A DNA stretch of 45,255 nt from Saccoglossus kowalevskii (lineage: Eukaryota > Hemichordata > Enteropneusta > Harrimaniidae): assembly GCF_000003605.2 (NCBI RefSeq), contig NW_003107091.1:197455-242709 (forward strand). Direction: 5' to 3'. Numbering within the stretch: position 1 is the first letter of the stretch; each line of letters opens with the position of its first letter. A model generated the notes under the pieces. It did no database searches, had not been told where the DNA came from, and saw nothing but the letters and a program-made list of their open reading frames with translations. Below are positions 32,401-44,400 of this stretch, piece after piece. The position numbers and the translations under genes are program-made.

Positions 32401-35400
32401 CATTTGCACGTTTTATATTAAGTTAAACACTTAATACACGAATGGTACTTAATTCATAAATCTGCGTTTGAAAATTAAACATATGATTTGAAGGTGGAAT
32501 GTATTTTACATCTAGAATCGTTAGGCCTAAAAAAAAAAGGCGTGTTTCAGGTAACGAGCTAGAAAAAAATAGGTAGGGTAGGTCAGATTTCTTTTTTTTT
32601 ATTAATCTTTTCTTTTTTGCATTCAAACAATTTCGACAAGTTGAAATACAATTTGCTGAAAAAATATAATTAGCATGAATATATTTTGAGATGATAAATC
32701 TTTATATTGGTCAAAATTGCTCACATGGGCAACTGATATTAGTTACATTTGTAGTTTCAAATTAATGACACAACCAAGATATCAAGTATCATACTCAATG
32801 GATCTTGTTGATCTCAGAATTCAAAAACAGCCATTGAGGACAATTGTTGATATCTAGTTCAACTGAGGCCAACTAAATAGAATGTGAAAAAAGACAAGTT
32901 TCAAAGATGTTCAAGTTTTATTCAAGTTTCCATGTTCAATGTTCATTTATTTATAGGGTCTCGTGCAGCATGGGAGATACCCTTCACTGGTGCATGCAGC
33001 TCATCTTTCCTTGATACAAAATGTATACCTGCTGCATTCTTCACGTCCGAACTGTAAACAAATATTAANNNNNNNNNNNNNNNNNNNNNNNNNNNNNNNN
33101 NNNNNNNNNNNNNNNNNNNNNNNNNNNNNNNNNNNNNNNNNNNNNNNNNNNNNNNNNNNNNNNNNNNNNNNNNNNNNNNNNNNNNNNNNNNNNNNNNNNN
33201 NNNNNNNNNNNNNNNNNNNNNNNNNNNNNNNNNNNNNNNNNNNNNNNNNNNNNNNNNNNNNNNNNNNNNNNNNNNNNNNNNNNNNNNNNNNNNNNNNNNN
33301 NNNNNNNNNNNNNNNNNNNNNNNNNNNNNNNNNNNNNNNNNNNNNNNNNNNNNNNNNNNNNNNNNNNNNNNNNNNNNNNNNNNNNNNNNNNNNNNNNNNN
33401 NNNNNNNNNNNNNNNNNNNNNNNNNNNNNNNNNNNNNNNNNNNNNNNNNNNNNNNNNNNNNNNNNNNNNNNNNNNNNNNNNNNNNNNNNNNNNNNNNNNN
33501 NNNNNNNNNNNNNNNNNNNNNNNNNNNNNNNNNNNNNNNNNNNNNNNNNNNNNNNNNNNNNNNNNNNNNNNNNNNNNNNNNNNNNNNNNNNNNNNNNNNN
33601 NNNNNNNNNNNNNNNNNNNNNNNNNNNNNNNNNNNNNNNNNNNNNNNNNNNNNNNNNNNNNNNNNNNNNNNNNNNNNNNNNNNNNNNNNNNNNNNNNNNN
33701 NNNNNNNNNNNNNNNNNNNNNNNNNNNNNNNNNNNNNNNNNNNNNNNNNNNNNNNNNNNNNNNNNNNNNNNNNNNNNNNNNNNNNNNNNNNNNNNNNNNN
33801 NNNNNNNNNNNNNNNNNNNNNNNNNNNNNNNNNNNNNNNNNNTTTTAACGCACAAACGAAGGCCGCACTTGCACTGGAGGCGGCCATTTTGGAATCTAAA
33901 AATAGGTAAAATGGTGGCACGTGATGTGGTATGCGATCGCTGATTGGCTAAAAGACGCATCATCGACCACACATTTCCAAACACCATCGGAAGTCGGGAC
34001 GAGACGAAACGTCATCATCAAATAGCAAGTTTTTTTTAAAATTTAAACTGTGTAATAAATTAAAATCTTGTATATGTTGAAAAAAAAATTAGGATCAGGA
34101 CGTATTTTTAGGTAGGGTCGGGTTACCGGAAACACACCACTTTTTTTTTAGGCCTTATGACAGGTTTTGTCCTTTGATATGTGTCATCATACCTCCACAA
34201 GAAAAGAGACGTAAAAATGAGAACCATCAATGAGTTAACAGATCAATCGTAGTTTGAAAATGACGAACTTATAGAGCTATAAAGTTCAAACTTTACCTAA
34301 TTTTCTCAACAGGGAACCAAAGGAGAAGACGGTTTACGGGGAGAAAAGGTAAGTGGACTCTCCGTCGTGGAGATTACTCGAGCCTGACGTTTTGGCGTGT
34401 TCTTCCGAAGTTCCTAAAAACAACAGTTCTTTATCATTTTATCAATAGCATGCGTAAAAGACTACAAGAGACAAGAGCGAAAAAGAGCGGTACATCTTTT
34501 TAGTTTTTTTTTGTGGCGTAAATTGTTTAGTATCACGTCATCAAATCTTGCAAATATTTGCAAATGTTCTATTTAATCTTTCATTAATACACCTTATTGT
34601 AAAATTCTTTCATGGCATGTCATGGCATCCACAATACATTGATGTTTAAAAACAAACCCAATCTTTAAAACTGAATCTTTTCACTAGATAAAATACTCAA
34701 CTGACCTGCTCTGCAAAGTGTCTATCAAACTCTTTCATACGATCACCATGAAAAGAATCTGTTCGGCACCTAGGTGCAAGTACCATGTCCTTCTTCTGTT
34801 GAAAAACCATGAATGGACCCAGAGATTTGACCTGAGTTGGTTTCGGTGTTGACTCAACTTTACTGAAAAAACTTTTAAAAGAGTTCTTAACCTTCTGCTC
34901 CTTTTTTATCTATGAGAAAATAAAGGTATATTTACAAATGACATGTTATATATTATGTTTTGCAGGTGTTTATGTTGCCCAACATAAAAATCAAGAAAGC
35001 CATTGAGTTTCCTGCCTGGCTTTTGTCCAAGCATTTTGTACAGGTGTCTGTAAAAAATTAATGATACACTGAGACAAATATGAACTGCCTCATTGTGTGA
35101 CTACTGTATTATATGAAAAGTAAAAAAAAACATCTTTTATGAATAGCTAATCATGTTGCAAGCTCTGTTTGTTTGCAAATCAACTTAAATAAGTGTCCAG
35201 TGAAGGGAGAAGTCAACAGTACTGTTGCCTCCTGAGAAACCCGATTCGTGTCTTTAGTACAACTTGATCGTCCATAAACGCGGCACAACCGTCCGCGAAG
35301 GACAGTGCGCGTCTAGCTCTGACCGGCGCCTTCCTGAGGCAAGGGCCAGTAGGAAGACTATTTTCCACGTCAAAAATTTGAGTGGTGCTGATTGGAGAGG

Positions 35401-38400
35401 CTCAAAGGGCGGTCTGCTTAGAGCAGACAACACAGCCGACTAGTCCCAGTTGGGCGGCTCCCTTGTATGGGGTCTTGGCGTCTGGAAAGCAGTAAATAGT
35501 CTCCTAATAATAGGACGCTCGCTGCGTAGGACAAAGCCACTTCGTCAAACAGGTGGACAAAGAAGCCTGCTACCTGGCCAATAGAGAGATGGTATTGATC
35601 AATCTCCCTTTCGCAACACCAATCAGTGTATGCTTGCAGCCTAGAAATGTAGGTCACATTGGTGGAATCCCTGTTCGCCCTGGCCGGGACGTTGACAGCC
35701 CGCTCAGATAAGGCTTTTGTATGTGCGGATTTACTGAGTGCCTCTATGCGTGTAAGTGATACCTGCTGGGCTCGTTGGTAGTGCGCCGTCTGGTTGGGAC
35801 GGCAGGTCCGGTAAGTCCGGAAGCACTGCTGGCGCTTCGACTAGCATTTCCAACAGAAGTGGAAACTAGGCCTTGCTTGGCCAATTGGGTGTAACCCATG
35901 ATAATATGCGGGTGTGCACCTGTCAAAGGTGTACACAACTAAGTGGGTCCACGGGGCTAGCAAAGCGACCCTGGCCCAGGAGTCAGCAGGAGTGTTACGT
36001 ACGTGAGAGCTTGGCGTTCCGGGGTGCAACAAAACGGTCCAACCTTGGACCGTCCCACGGCCGAAACCGCCTGGAGGATACCCACTGGGGTATCAGCCAC
36101 TCGGTGTTCTGGAGACTGAGCCGCCCTGAAAGGGTGTCGCCAGACTGCTCTTCATCCCTGGAAGGTGTGCAGTTAGCTCCACATTGTATTCCAGGCACCA
36201 AATGAGGATTTTGCTCCGCTAGGACTGACAACGATGGGGAATGCGTCCCCCCCTCCTTCTTGATGGAGACCACCGCTGCATTGCCTGTGCGGAGCAGGAC
36301 TCAGTGGTCTCAAACTACGGGTAGAAAGCGTGGTAGTGCTAAGTACACTGCTCTCAGTTCGAGCCGGTTGATATGGTAGTCCCGAAACTAATGCGGGGGC
36401 CATATTCTTGGGCTTGTTGGCCCAATAGATGCGCTCCCCAACCCTGGGGGGAGGTATTTGTTACCAGAGTCATACCTGCGGTGAGCGGGCCAAGGGGCTC
36501 CCCTGTCCGAGGTTGGCCAGTGACGACCACCAGGGCAGGGCTTCCTTCACTTGGTCCGAGATCGAAACCCGCCTATCTAGTTCCCATAGGAGAGCTTGGC
36601 GTTATAACAAGCGTTATACCGGGCGGCTGCGTAGTGCGGCCTGGTGAACGACCCTTTGAACCGGGGTCATCATTTTGATTAAACACATTAGTTCACGGAG
36701 GGACACCAAGGGAATGCTGACTAGGCATTCGGCTAGGCTGCTTAGCGCTAAGCAATACGCTTGAAATAGCTAAGCAAGCTTACCTCTGTGTCAAAACTTC
36801 ACGCCCAGGGACACCAACTGCACGTTGGGTCGAGGTGGGACTTGTCGATTTACTAACGAGCCCAACTGGTGAAGTAAATCCCGTATTAGCCTGACGCGTT
36901 TGGCTATTACCCCTTGCCCGGGTTGTTGGTAACCAGAAGTCTGGGTACGGATTGAGACGTACTGACATCTGGTGAAGCAGCAGCACTACCTGTTTCATCA
37001 TTCTGGTGAACACGTAGGGCGCTGTGCCTAACCCGAACAGGGGGCACCCAAAATTTGAATACTTGGCCCAGCTGGGCGATTCGAAGGAGATGGCAACTCG
37101 CTGGGTGCATCGGTACGTGCAGGTAGGCCCCGCTTAAGTCTAGCAGGGCTAGCCAGTCAAAATGGTGGATGGAGAGAAGAACCCTGAATGGTGTCACCAT
37201 GTGGAACCGATCGAGGAGTACGTACTGATTCAGTTTGCCTAGGTGCAAAACTGGACGCCTGCCACTTGTAGATTTGGTACTACGAACACATTTGGGTAGA
37301 AGCCTGGCCTTAGTTCCGGCTGATGTACCCTGTGCATGGCGTCTTTCCCCAGCAAACTGCTACTTCCTGTCTGATTGCTTCCGCCTTGCAGGAGTCCCCT
37401 GGCAGTGCCCAACAGGGGAGACACTGACGGGGGGAAATGGAGATTTCAGCGGTATCCCGTAAACGGATGGCACCACCTGAATAGGTCCAGGGATCGGTCA
37501 CCCGCTGTCTCCGAACCGGACTACACCGGCGCAATCTGTGTATGACAGGGATATGTGGCCATGTGTTCGGCAGTTGCAAGGAGGGGTGCTCCCTTCCCCA
37601 ATGAGGTGAGTTCCCCAAGGCCTGAAGTAGTCACTAAGTTGTGACCTGGCCACTCACTCACGTGCTATCCCCCTTTGCCCTGTTTGCCAAATTCGTTGTA
37701 CCGGGGTCTGGGCGAAGGAGCCTTGGAATCCGGTTGGGGGCGTTTTGGTCTCATCCCACGCTATGGGGTCTGATCCCGAAACCACACCGACCGGGTAGCA
37801 TTTGGTCCAGTGGGAAGTGTTGCCAAATGTTACCCCCACCCGGGGGCCTTAAGCATTACATCCTCCTCGGCTGACCAACGCCGCTCATCAACATCGTTTA
37901 CGTGCTCTGCGCCCCACTCCGCACTCAGGCGGACAGGGAGAGACGTGCCGACGGGGTTGCTTTGGATCCAGACGCCCGTGATCCCATAAGCGTTGAAGCA
38001 ACCTTAGGTGGTTGCTTTAGGATCAAGGGTGGGGGTATATACATCGTATCACTGGGATCGATGATACTCCGCCTCACCCCAAAAGCATGGCTCACCGAGT
38101 CATACAGATGGAAAACTCTGAGGCGACCGCCCTGAGTACCGGCTGTATCTGACGCGAGCGAACTGCGTCTCCTTTCACTTTAAATATGTGAGAGGGAGCG
38201 TGTTCGACTGTGCGTCTCATGACAGGGTAGGTTGCCTCTGGGGACGCCTGTGGGTCGGTAAGAAAGGAGTCAAAACCCACAGCGGCGACCAGACACAAGG
38301 ATAAATTCGTTACCGTTGTACCATTACCGCGTGATGAACCCTAGCTGGCTGAAAGTGGGGGGTGTCAACGTGTGCCCTGCCCTGAAAGCCCTGCCCCGAG

Positions 38401-41400
38401 ATCGGAGACTTGGCTGCCAGCACCCCGTTGGCATTCAGTGCCCGAGGATCCAGAGAAGGACCGGTGCAATTAGCCTGAGCCTCGGCCACCCCCCAAAATA
38501 GTTCCCCGGAAGAGACGTGTTTGAATGCAAACATGCTTTCGTGTCTCTTCCTGCTTGCCCACCGAGGGGACGCAATTGCCCCGACAGTCCTTCGACCAAA
38601 GCCATCAAGTCGGAGGCAAACCCGGCGCCGTGCGAGGAAGGGTCCACAAAGAGACCCGCAACGGGCCCCATAGGAGGAAAGCCTCCAGGGGCACAGCCTC
38701 GCTACAACCGGTAAAATCGGGTAAAACACCGCCTGAAAAAACAGACTGTGAGGATGCCCTCCGATCAGCGGGGGACCGAGAAAAATATCGGTACCTCCAC
38801 TGTCGGGCCTCTTACTCGACGTCCCGGTACATGAAGTACCGGTAGCCGAGCGTAAGGACTTTCCACTCATGCAAAACACGCAACTCACTTTAACCGATTT
38901 GTTGACTGGACGCGCGACCTTGCTGTGACGCGGTCAGTCTAAGCGATTTTCATGGCTCTGACAGAAAATCTCGGGCCTCAGAACTCCAGTGAAAAAAACA
39001 CGCTTTCACGCAAAAACCCCGAAACCCGCACGTAGCTACGACAAAGTATCTCGGATGCAGGTTCTATGCTGGTAGATTCTGAATATAACCACTGCACGGT
39101 CGAATCGAAACACGAGGAGACCGGAAAGAAAACGGCAGCGAGCCCTGGTGCTGTCATTACATCTATATATTTCTAAATACATTAAAAATAAAAGACGACA
39201 TGCATGAGGGAAACAATTTACAGTTGTAAAAGGTGCCGCCATGAAAACCAACTGGTTACGTAGTGGCACCGGATTTTAGTTTCTTTGTTGTGAAAAATAC
39301 TACACACAAAGGGGAAAATGACACGAGAGTAAAAATGACAAGGAAAACTTATCCTACCAGCTACAATGTCGGATGCCGTGCAGCGGCAACAACCCAAGCT
39401 ATAAATCCAGACAGGAAAAAAAAAGCAGGCGATCCAGCAGAGCTCGCTAGATTTCATCTCCACTCGAGGCGGAGAGAAATTCAGAGTGATGGACTACCGT
39501 GGCGCTGCTAGGTGGCCTTGGTCACGTGGATTCGTGACGTAAAAGGTAAAAGAATCTTGAGGTCATGGGGTTTCCCCTGACCTGGATTCTATCTCTCCGT
39601 CACCGGCAGAATCGCTGATTAATGCCTACAGTTCAAAATAGTCATTTTGACTGACCGGAGTCTATGATGGGTAATTGAACGTAGTGAATTTCAGGGACTA
39701 AAAATATGCACCTTCTCTTCTTCGATTTTCTTTTTTTCATCTTCCTGTTTCTTCCTATCATCCTCTTTTTTTCTTTTTTCCTCAGTTTTGGCACTACAGA
39801 TAAAGAATGCAGAAGTTTAGGAATTCATTTGGGCTTGAAAAACCACCCTGTTGCAGCCTGCCTGACCAATCCACAAAATAACAATCATTGTATTAATTGA
39901 TTTTTTTAGCCCATTGTTGTTAAAGTTTTTTTTTTATAACCTCTAGCAATTCAACCAATCATTAACAGTCAACAAGTTATTGACAAAAAATACCGAAACT
40001 ACCGTATTTATCTGGATAAGAGCCCAGGGTCTTAAATATGGAAAATTGCCAAAGAATAGGGTGGGCCTATGCCGAACATTCCCTGCAAATTCGCAACTCT
40101 TCCCTGATTAGAGTGACGTCTATTTAAGAGATTGTATTGCTTGTTTTGTGGGAAAAAATGACCACGTCCATTTAATGATAGCAATATTTACGTAATAGAA
40201 ACTGCACCCGAACTTGAGCTTTTGATCCCAATTTTAAAATTGATACATTGTAATATAAACTGCAATTTATATTGGGATTTTAACGGTAAATTACGTAAAC
40301 AAAGGTGAACGAGCTGCAATTGACAATTATTTTGACAATTGACAAGAATTTTTATCAGAATCACAACAGACTGCAAAGAAGTCAACTGTTAATACAACCA
40401 ACAAAAAACATTTCTTTTTTTAGTTTTTTTTTTTATTACATATGACCTAAATTTCTTTATTGCATCAAAATTGAGGGGTGGGCATTTGCCAGGGCATCGG
40501 CTCTTACCCAGATAATTATGGTATAGTTAAACTTTTTATTTCTTTAGGAATCTGTTTCCAACACTTTCTCTTCATTGATATCTTTAAACACAATCATGTT
40601 ACCACTGACTAAAGATTTAATTAACTCAACAAACAGTTGAAATACCTCTGTCCTATCACAAACCTCACGACTCATGGCAAGTATCAAAGCAATTAAGCTG
40701 GTAGCTTTTAATAAGTCAAAAATATTATTTTATATAATATTTTTTCAAAAATTAGAGAAATATTCGCTAAAACTAGATAATTGAATATATCTTTATGATA
40801 CGAAACATAGACAGACAGGTTTGAATGTTGCAGTGGGTCTGCCAATTACAATGCAAGCTAGTTCAGCCAGTGTCAAAATAAAGACATGAAAACTGCTAAT
40901 CTTCTTATCAGTTTATTCGAGAATATACTACTATCCCTTCAATGTTTTGTTTCGATTTTCAATTTTATGGAATGGTAAAAAATCAAATACAGGATACACT
41001 TTTTTTCTACTTCAATTTTTCTTTTATCCATATAACTCGCGAAAATATGGCTGAATATCATGAGACATTGTCCATATACAAATTATTGACTAAGCTGTTC
41101 TTAAAAACAGTGGAGATGTTGCCCAGAGACAGTTGATTTGTTGACTACCGTATGTTTCTTTGTGAATATAATTTTTAATCAGGTTGCATGAACTGCATGA
41201 ATTTAGAAATATTACTAAAATAGAAAATATTTGCATTAACATTCTATACTTTAACATAATTATTCTGTAATCACAAGGTTCAATTTAATTTTATATTTGA
41301 ACACCCCGAAAAAATATAGTGGTACTTTTGATATGATATAAAACAATTGAATGCAAAGTCAAAACAAACATGCTAAGAATATTTAGGGATGTAAAAACCT

Positions 41401-44400
41401 CAAAATATTTAGATATTCAACTTCTACCTATCTCTATATCATATGTTTCTGTTCAGTATGTGCTTTAGAACAATTTATTTTCACTATTTTGATATTTTGT
41501 GTATATTCACTAGGTTGAGAAACAATGACTTCCATTGCTGTTTTACAAAGCAAAATTAAAACCCAGTGAATAATTAATGCATTTATAGTAGAACATACAC
41601 TAATATTGCGACAGTTTTCACTTACTCTACAAGTTCTTGTTTTTTTCTTCTCTCCTCTTCCTTTGCTTTTAATTTTTCTAATCGTTCTTGTTCCTCTTTT
41701 TCTTTTTTCTCTCTTTTTTCCTGTTCTTTCTTCTCTTTTTCAATTTGTTTCTGCTTCCTGGTTTCTTCACGCTCCTTTTCTTTCGCTCTCTTGATTTCTT
41801 CTTTTAGTCTCTGCTTTTCAGCTTTTTCTTGTTCTTTGATTCTTAGTTGTTCTAACCGTTCTTTTGCCTATAGATAGTACATGTACATTACACATATAGA
41901 ATGAGTGGCCATTTAGGATTCAGGCAAAATAGTCAGCAGTTACAATACAGTAAATCACAAAAACTAACCGGCATATGTAAACTGTTTTGTATTTGTGTCG
42001 ACCAAATGCAAGTTAAAGTCAAAGAATGTTTAAGTTTAGATCAAGAAAATATTCTACTACTTACTTTTTCCTCTTTTATCCTATCTTTCTCTGCTGATTT
42101 CTGTAAGGATTTAGCTCGTAATGGAGTCTGAGATTAAAAAAGAAAGCAGTAAAATATTGTTGGTCATAAAAATCATGCCAATTCCTATAATTTTACATGA
42201 ACCTATGATCTACTGATGACACCGGGGTTGCCAAATCACTATTGATGATGTGGAATGTCAATCTTGACCCAGAGAGCAATACAAAATTGTTTTTATATGT
42301 TATGAATATCGTAGAATGTTTAGGGATGTCAGTATATTTAGCAAAGGGACCCCAAATCCATAGGGGTTATCTTGCTTACGCACACAGAGAATTTGCTTAT
42401 TATATAGGGCAGTTGTGTTTTTCACCTTTTTATCAACAGGTCACTCTTTTCATAACAAATTCACAAAATAGTCCAGTTTATGCATTTTCCTTCAGAAGAT
42501 TGGAACAAAAATGACCAAATTTTTCAAGTAAAAACTGAAAAATTTATTCAAATTTTGTCTGTTGGCTCCAAAATTAAAGTTCATTCCAGAAATATTGAAG
42601 AATATAAGAAAACAATTCTGAAAAATGTGGGCAAGTCTGGTGTTGAAAAGGTTAAGCTCTGTATTACTGTTAATGATGTGTGATACAGTTTTTACCTTTT
42701 TAGATGACATTATCATGTTCTTTGGTGTCGAGTTAACTTGATTTTTATGATTCATCACTTTTGGACTTGTCAAATTATCTTTAACATCCTTTTCATCTTC
42801 TTCGCTATCAGTACTCTCTGTACTATAAATCAGAACTAAACTGTCATCATGTGAAACCTTTTCTTGGCTGACATCCATTTCCGAGTCACCATCCTGGCTT
42901 GAAATGGAATCTACTGATTTTCTTGCTTTTGAGATGACAGCTTCAATACTTGCATCAATATGTTCACTGGCATGCTCTTTATCATTATCGACAACAAACT
43001 GAATTTTAACACTAGTCCTCCCTGAATCATCTTCATCCGAATCATTAAGTTCAATTGTTTCTAACCCATCAGAAGTAGAAACCTGAGACTGTTGAGGTCT
43101 CTGAACAAAGGCATCTAACGTTAGTTTATGACCTTTTTGTTTGTCGACTGCTTTACCAGCACTCTTCAGTTTCTCCGATTCTGAGCTAGAAGATACTTCA
43201 TTTTCACCATCTGCTGGTCCCTGATATTTGAAAGCTGCTAGTCTGTCATTAATACTCTTGTGTTCCGTGACAATACTTGGAGTTGCTTCAGTACTTAATT
43301 TGGCATTTTTGGGGGATTGCATAGATTTATCGCTACCCGATAGTTTTCGCTTTTTGCACTGTTTGTTACTAGGTGTTGGTGATTTGGCATCAAGGGGTTT
43401 GAAAGGAAGACGAGCTACAATAAATAAGAAAGCACTGAATTAGCATAATTATAGACAGAATACCACTCTTAATTGGAGATTGATTGTTTGACATTACTAC
43501 AGTGCTATATAGGTTTTCCTGTTTTGATCTTTGATTTCATGTATGATACAGGATCTCACAGTGAAAAAGAAATTATCTATTATGAAATCATCCTTGCCTA
43601 CCATTTTTAAACTGAGGAGCCCACAAGTATTTGAACATGATTTTCTGTGATATTTTATATCACATCATTTGGGCTCATTTATTCCCCAAGATAAATACCA
43701 AAAGGGGCTAAGTGTATTTTTCATTTTTCGAGTGTTTTTATTACTAACATTTCAGTAACCATTCATGCGTAGTTGTGGTCTACCACCAGCCAGGTACAAC
43801 CATGCTGTCATTATTTCTGTAGTTGCAGTTCCCACTGCCTCTACCTATAACTTGTCACCACATAGTTGCAGTTCTCATCGCTCGACCAATAACCATTCAC
43901 GTTTGTGTAGTTGAAGTTTTTGAATGAATTTATAAATTGCTGGAAACCAAAAGTTTTTGTGCAATAATAGTTTTGTAAGCGAATAACAATTTTTATTATA
44001 ATTATGCAGTGACATGTTATGCGAATTATATAAATTAATCTTAATTTCTAGAAGACTAGACAATTATCAACAAGTCATTGAAAATGACATAATCCCCATT
44101 AAATTTATGATAGTTTTCTTTATGCTTGTCATATTAAAGTGGAGGGGTTGTCCTTGAAACTTGAGTCCCAAGTGGCGTACACAATAGATTGTTTATTTTA
44201 CATCAAATTCGAACATGTGTTGCGTGAAGACCCCTCTGATTTAAGACATAGCAAAGAAAAACCTAGATCACATGTGAAAGCATGTCCAAATTATCACATT
44301 TTAAACAAACAAGATGGCCGCCAGTCGGCCAAATATGAACAAATTGCAAATTGAATTGACATGTATGACATGCTAAATATCAATGAAAATGATACATTGG

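Larger units (their letters stand above)
30152..34705 (-). other. CHAF1A intron, 4.5 kb, transposon-rich
   Basis: It contains the internally repetitive element 30924-32105, the inverted-repeat element 32521-34157 with the second assembly gap, and the orphan plus-strand collagen exon 34313-34348. The rest is AT-rich without recognisable genes. Confidence 0.8.
35200..39600 (-). mobile_element. Degenerate DIRS-type (tyrosine recombinase) retrotransposon, approximate limits
   Basis: This 4.4-kb block is far more GC-rich than its surroundings. Read on the minus strand it shows, in order, a capsid-like open region (38888-38310), a reverse transcriptase in shifted frames (about 37600-36780), an RNase H/connection-like part (about 36403-35840) and a fragment like a tyrosine recombinase N terminus (35657-35418). 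This order is that of DIRS-group elements. Many stops and frameshifts separate the parts. The ends are set by base composition; no terminal repeat was recognised. It has the same orientation as CHAF1A. Confidence 0.7.
34910..39711 (-). other. CHAF1A intron, 4.8 kb, mostly a DIRS-type retroelement
   Basis: Nearly all of this intron is the GC-rich degenerate element at about 35200-39600, listed separately. The remaining flanks (34910-35200 and 39600-39711) have the usual AT-rich composition. Confidence 0.8.

Noticed and set aside
32943-33987. Three 325-328-codon open frames
   Set aside because: Almost entirely N; created by the assembly gap.
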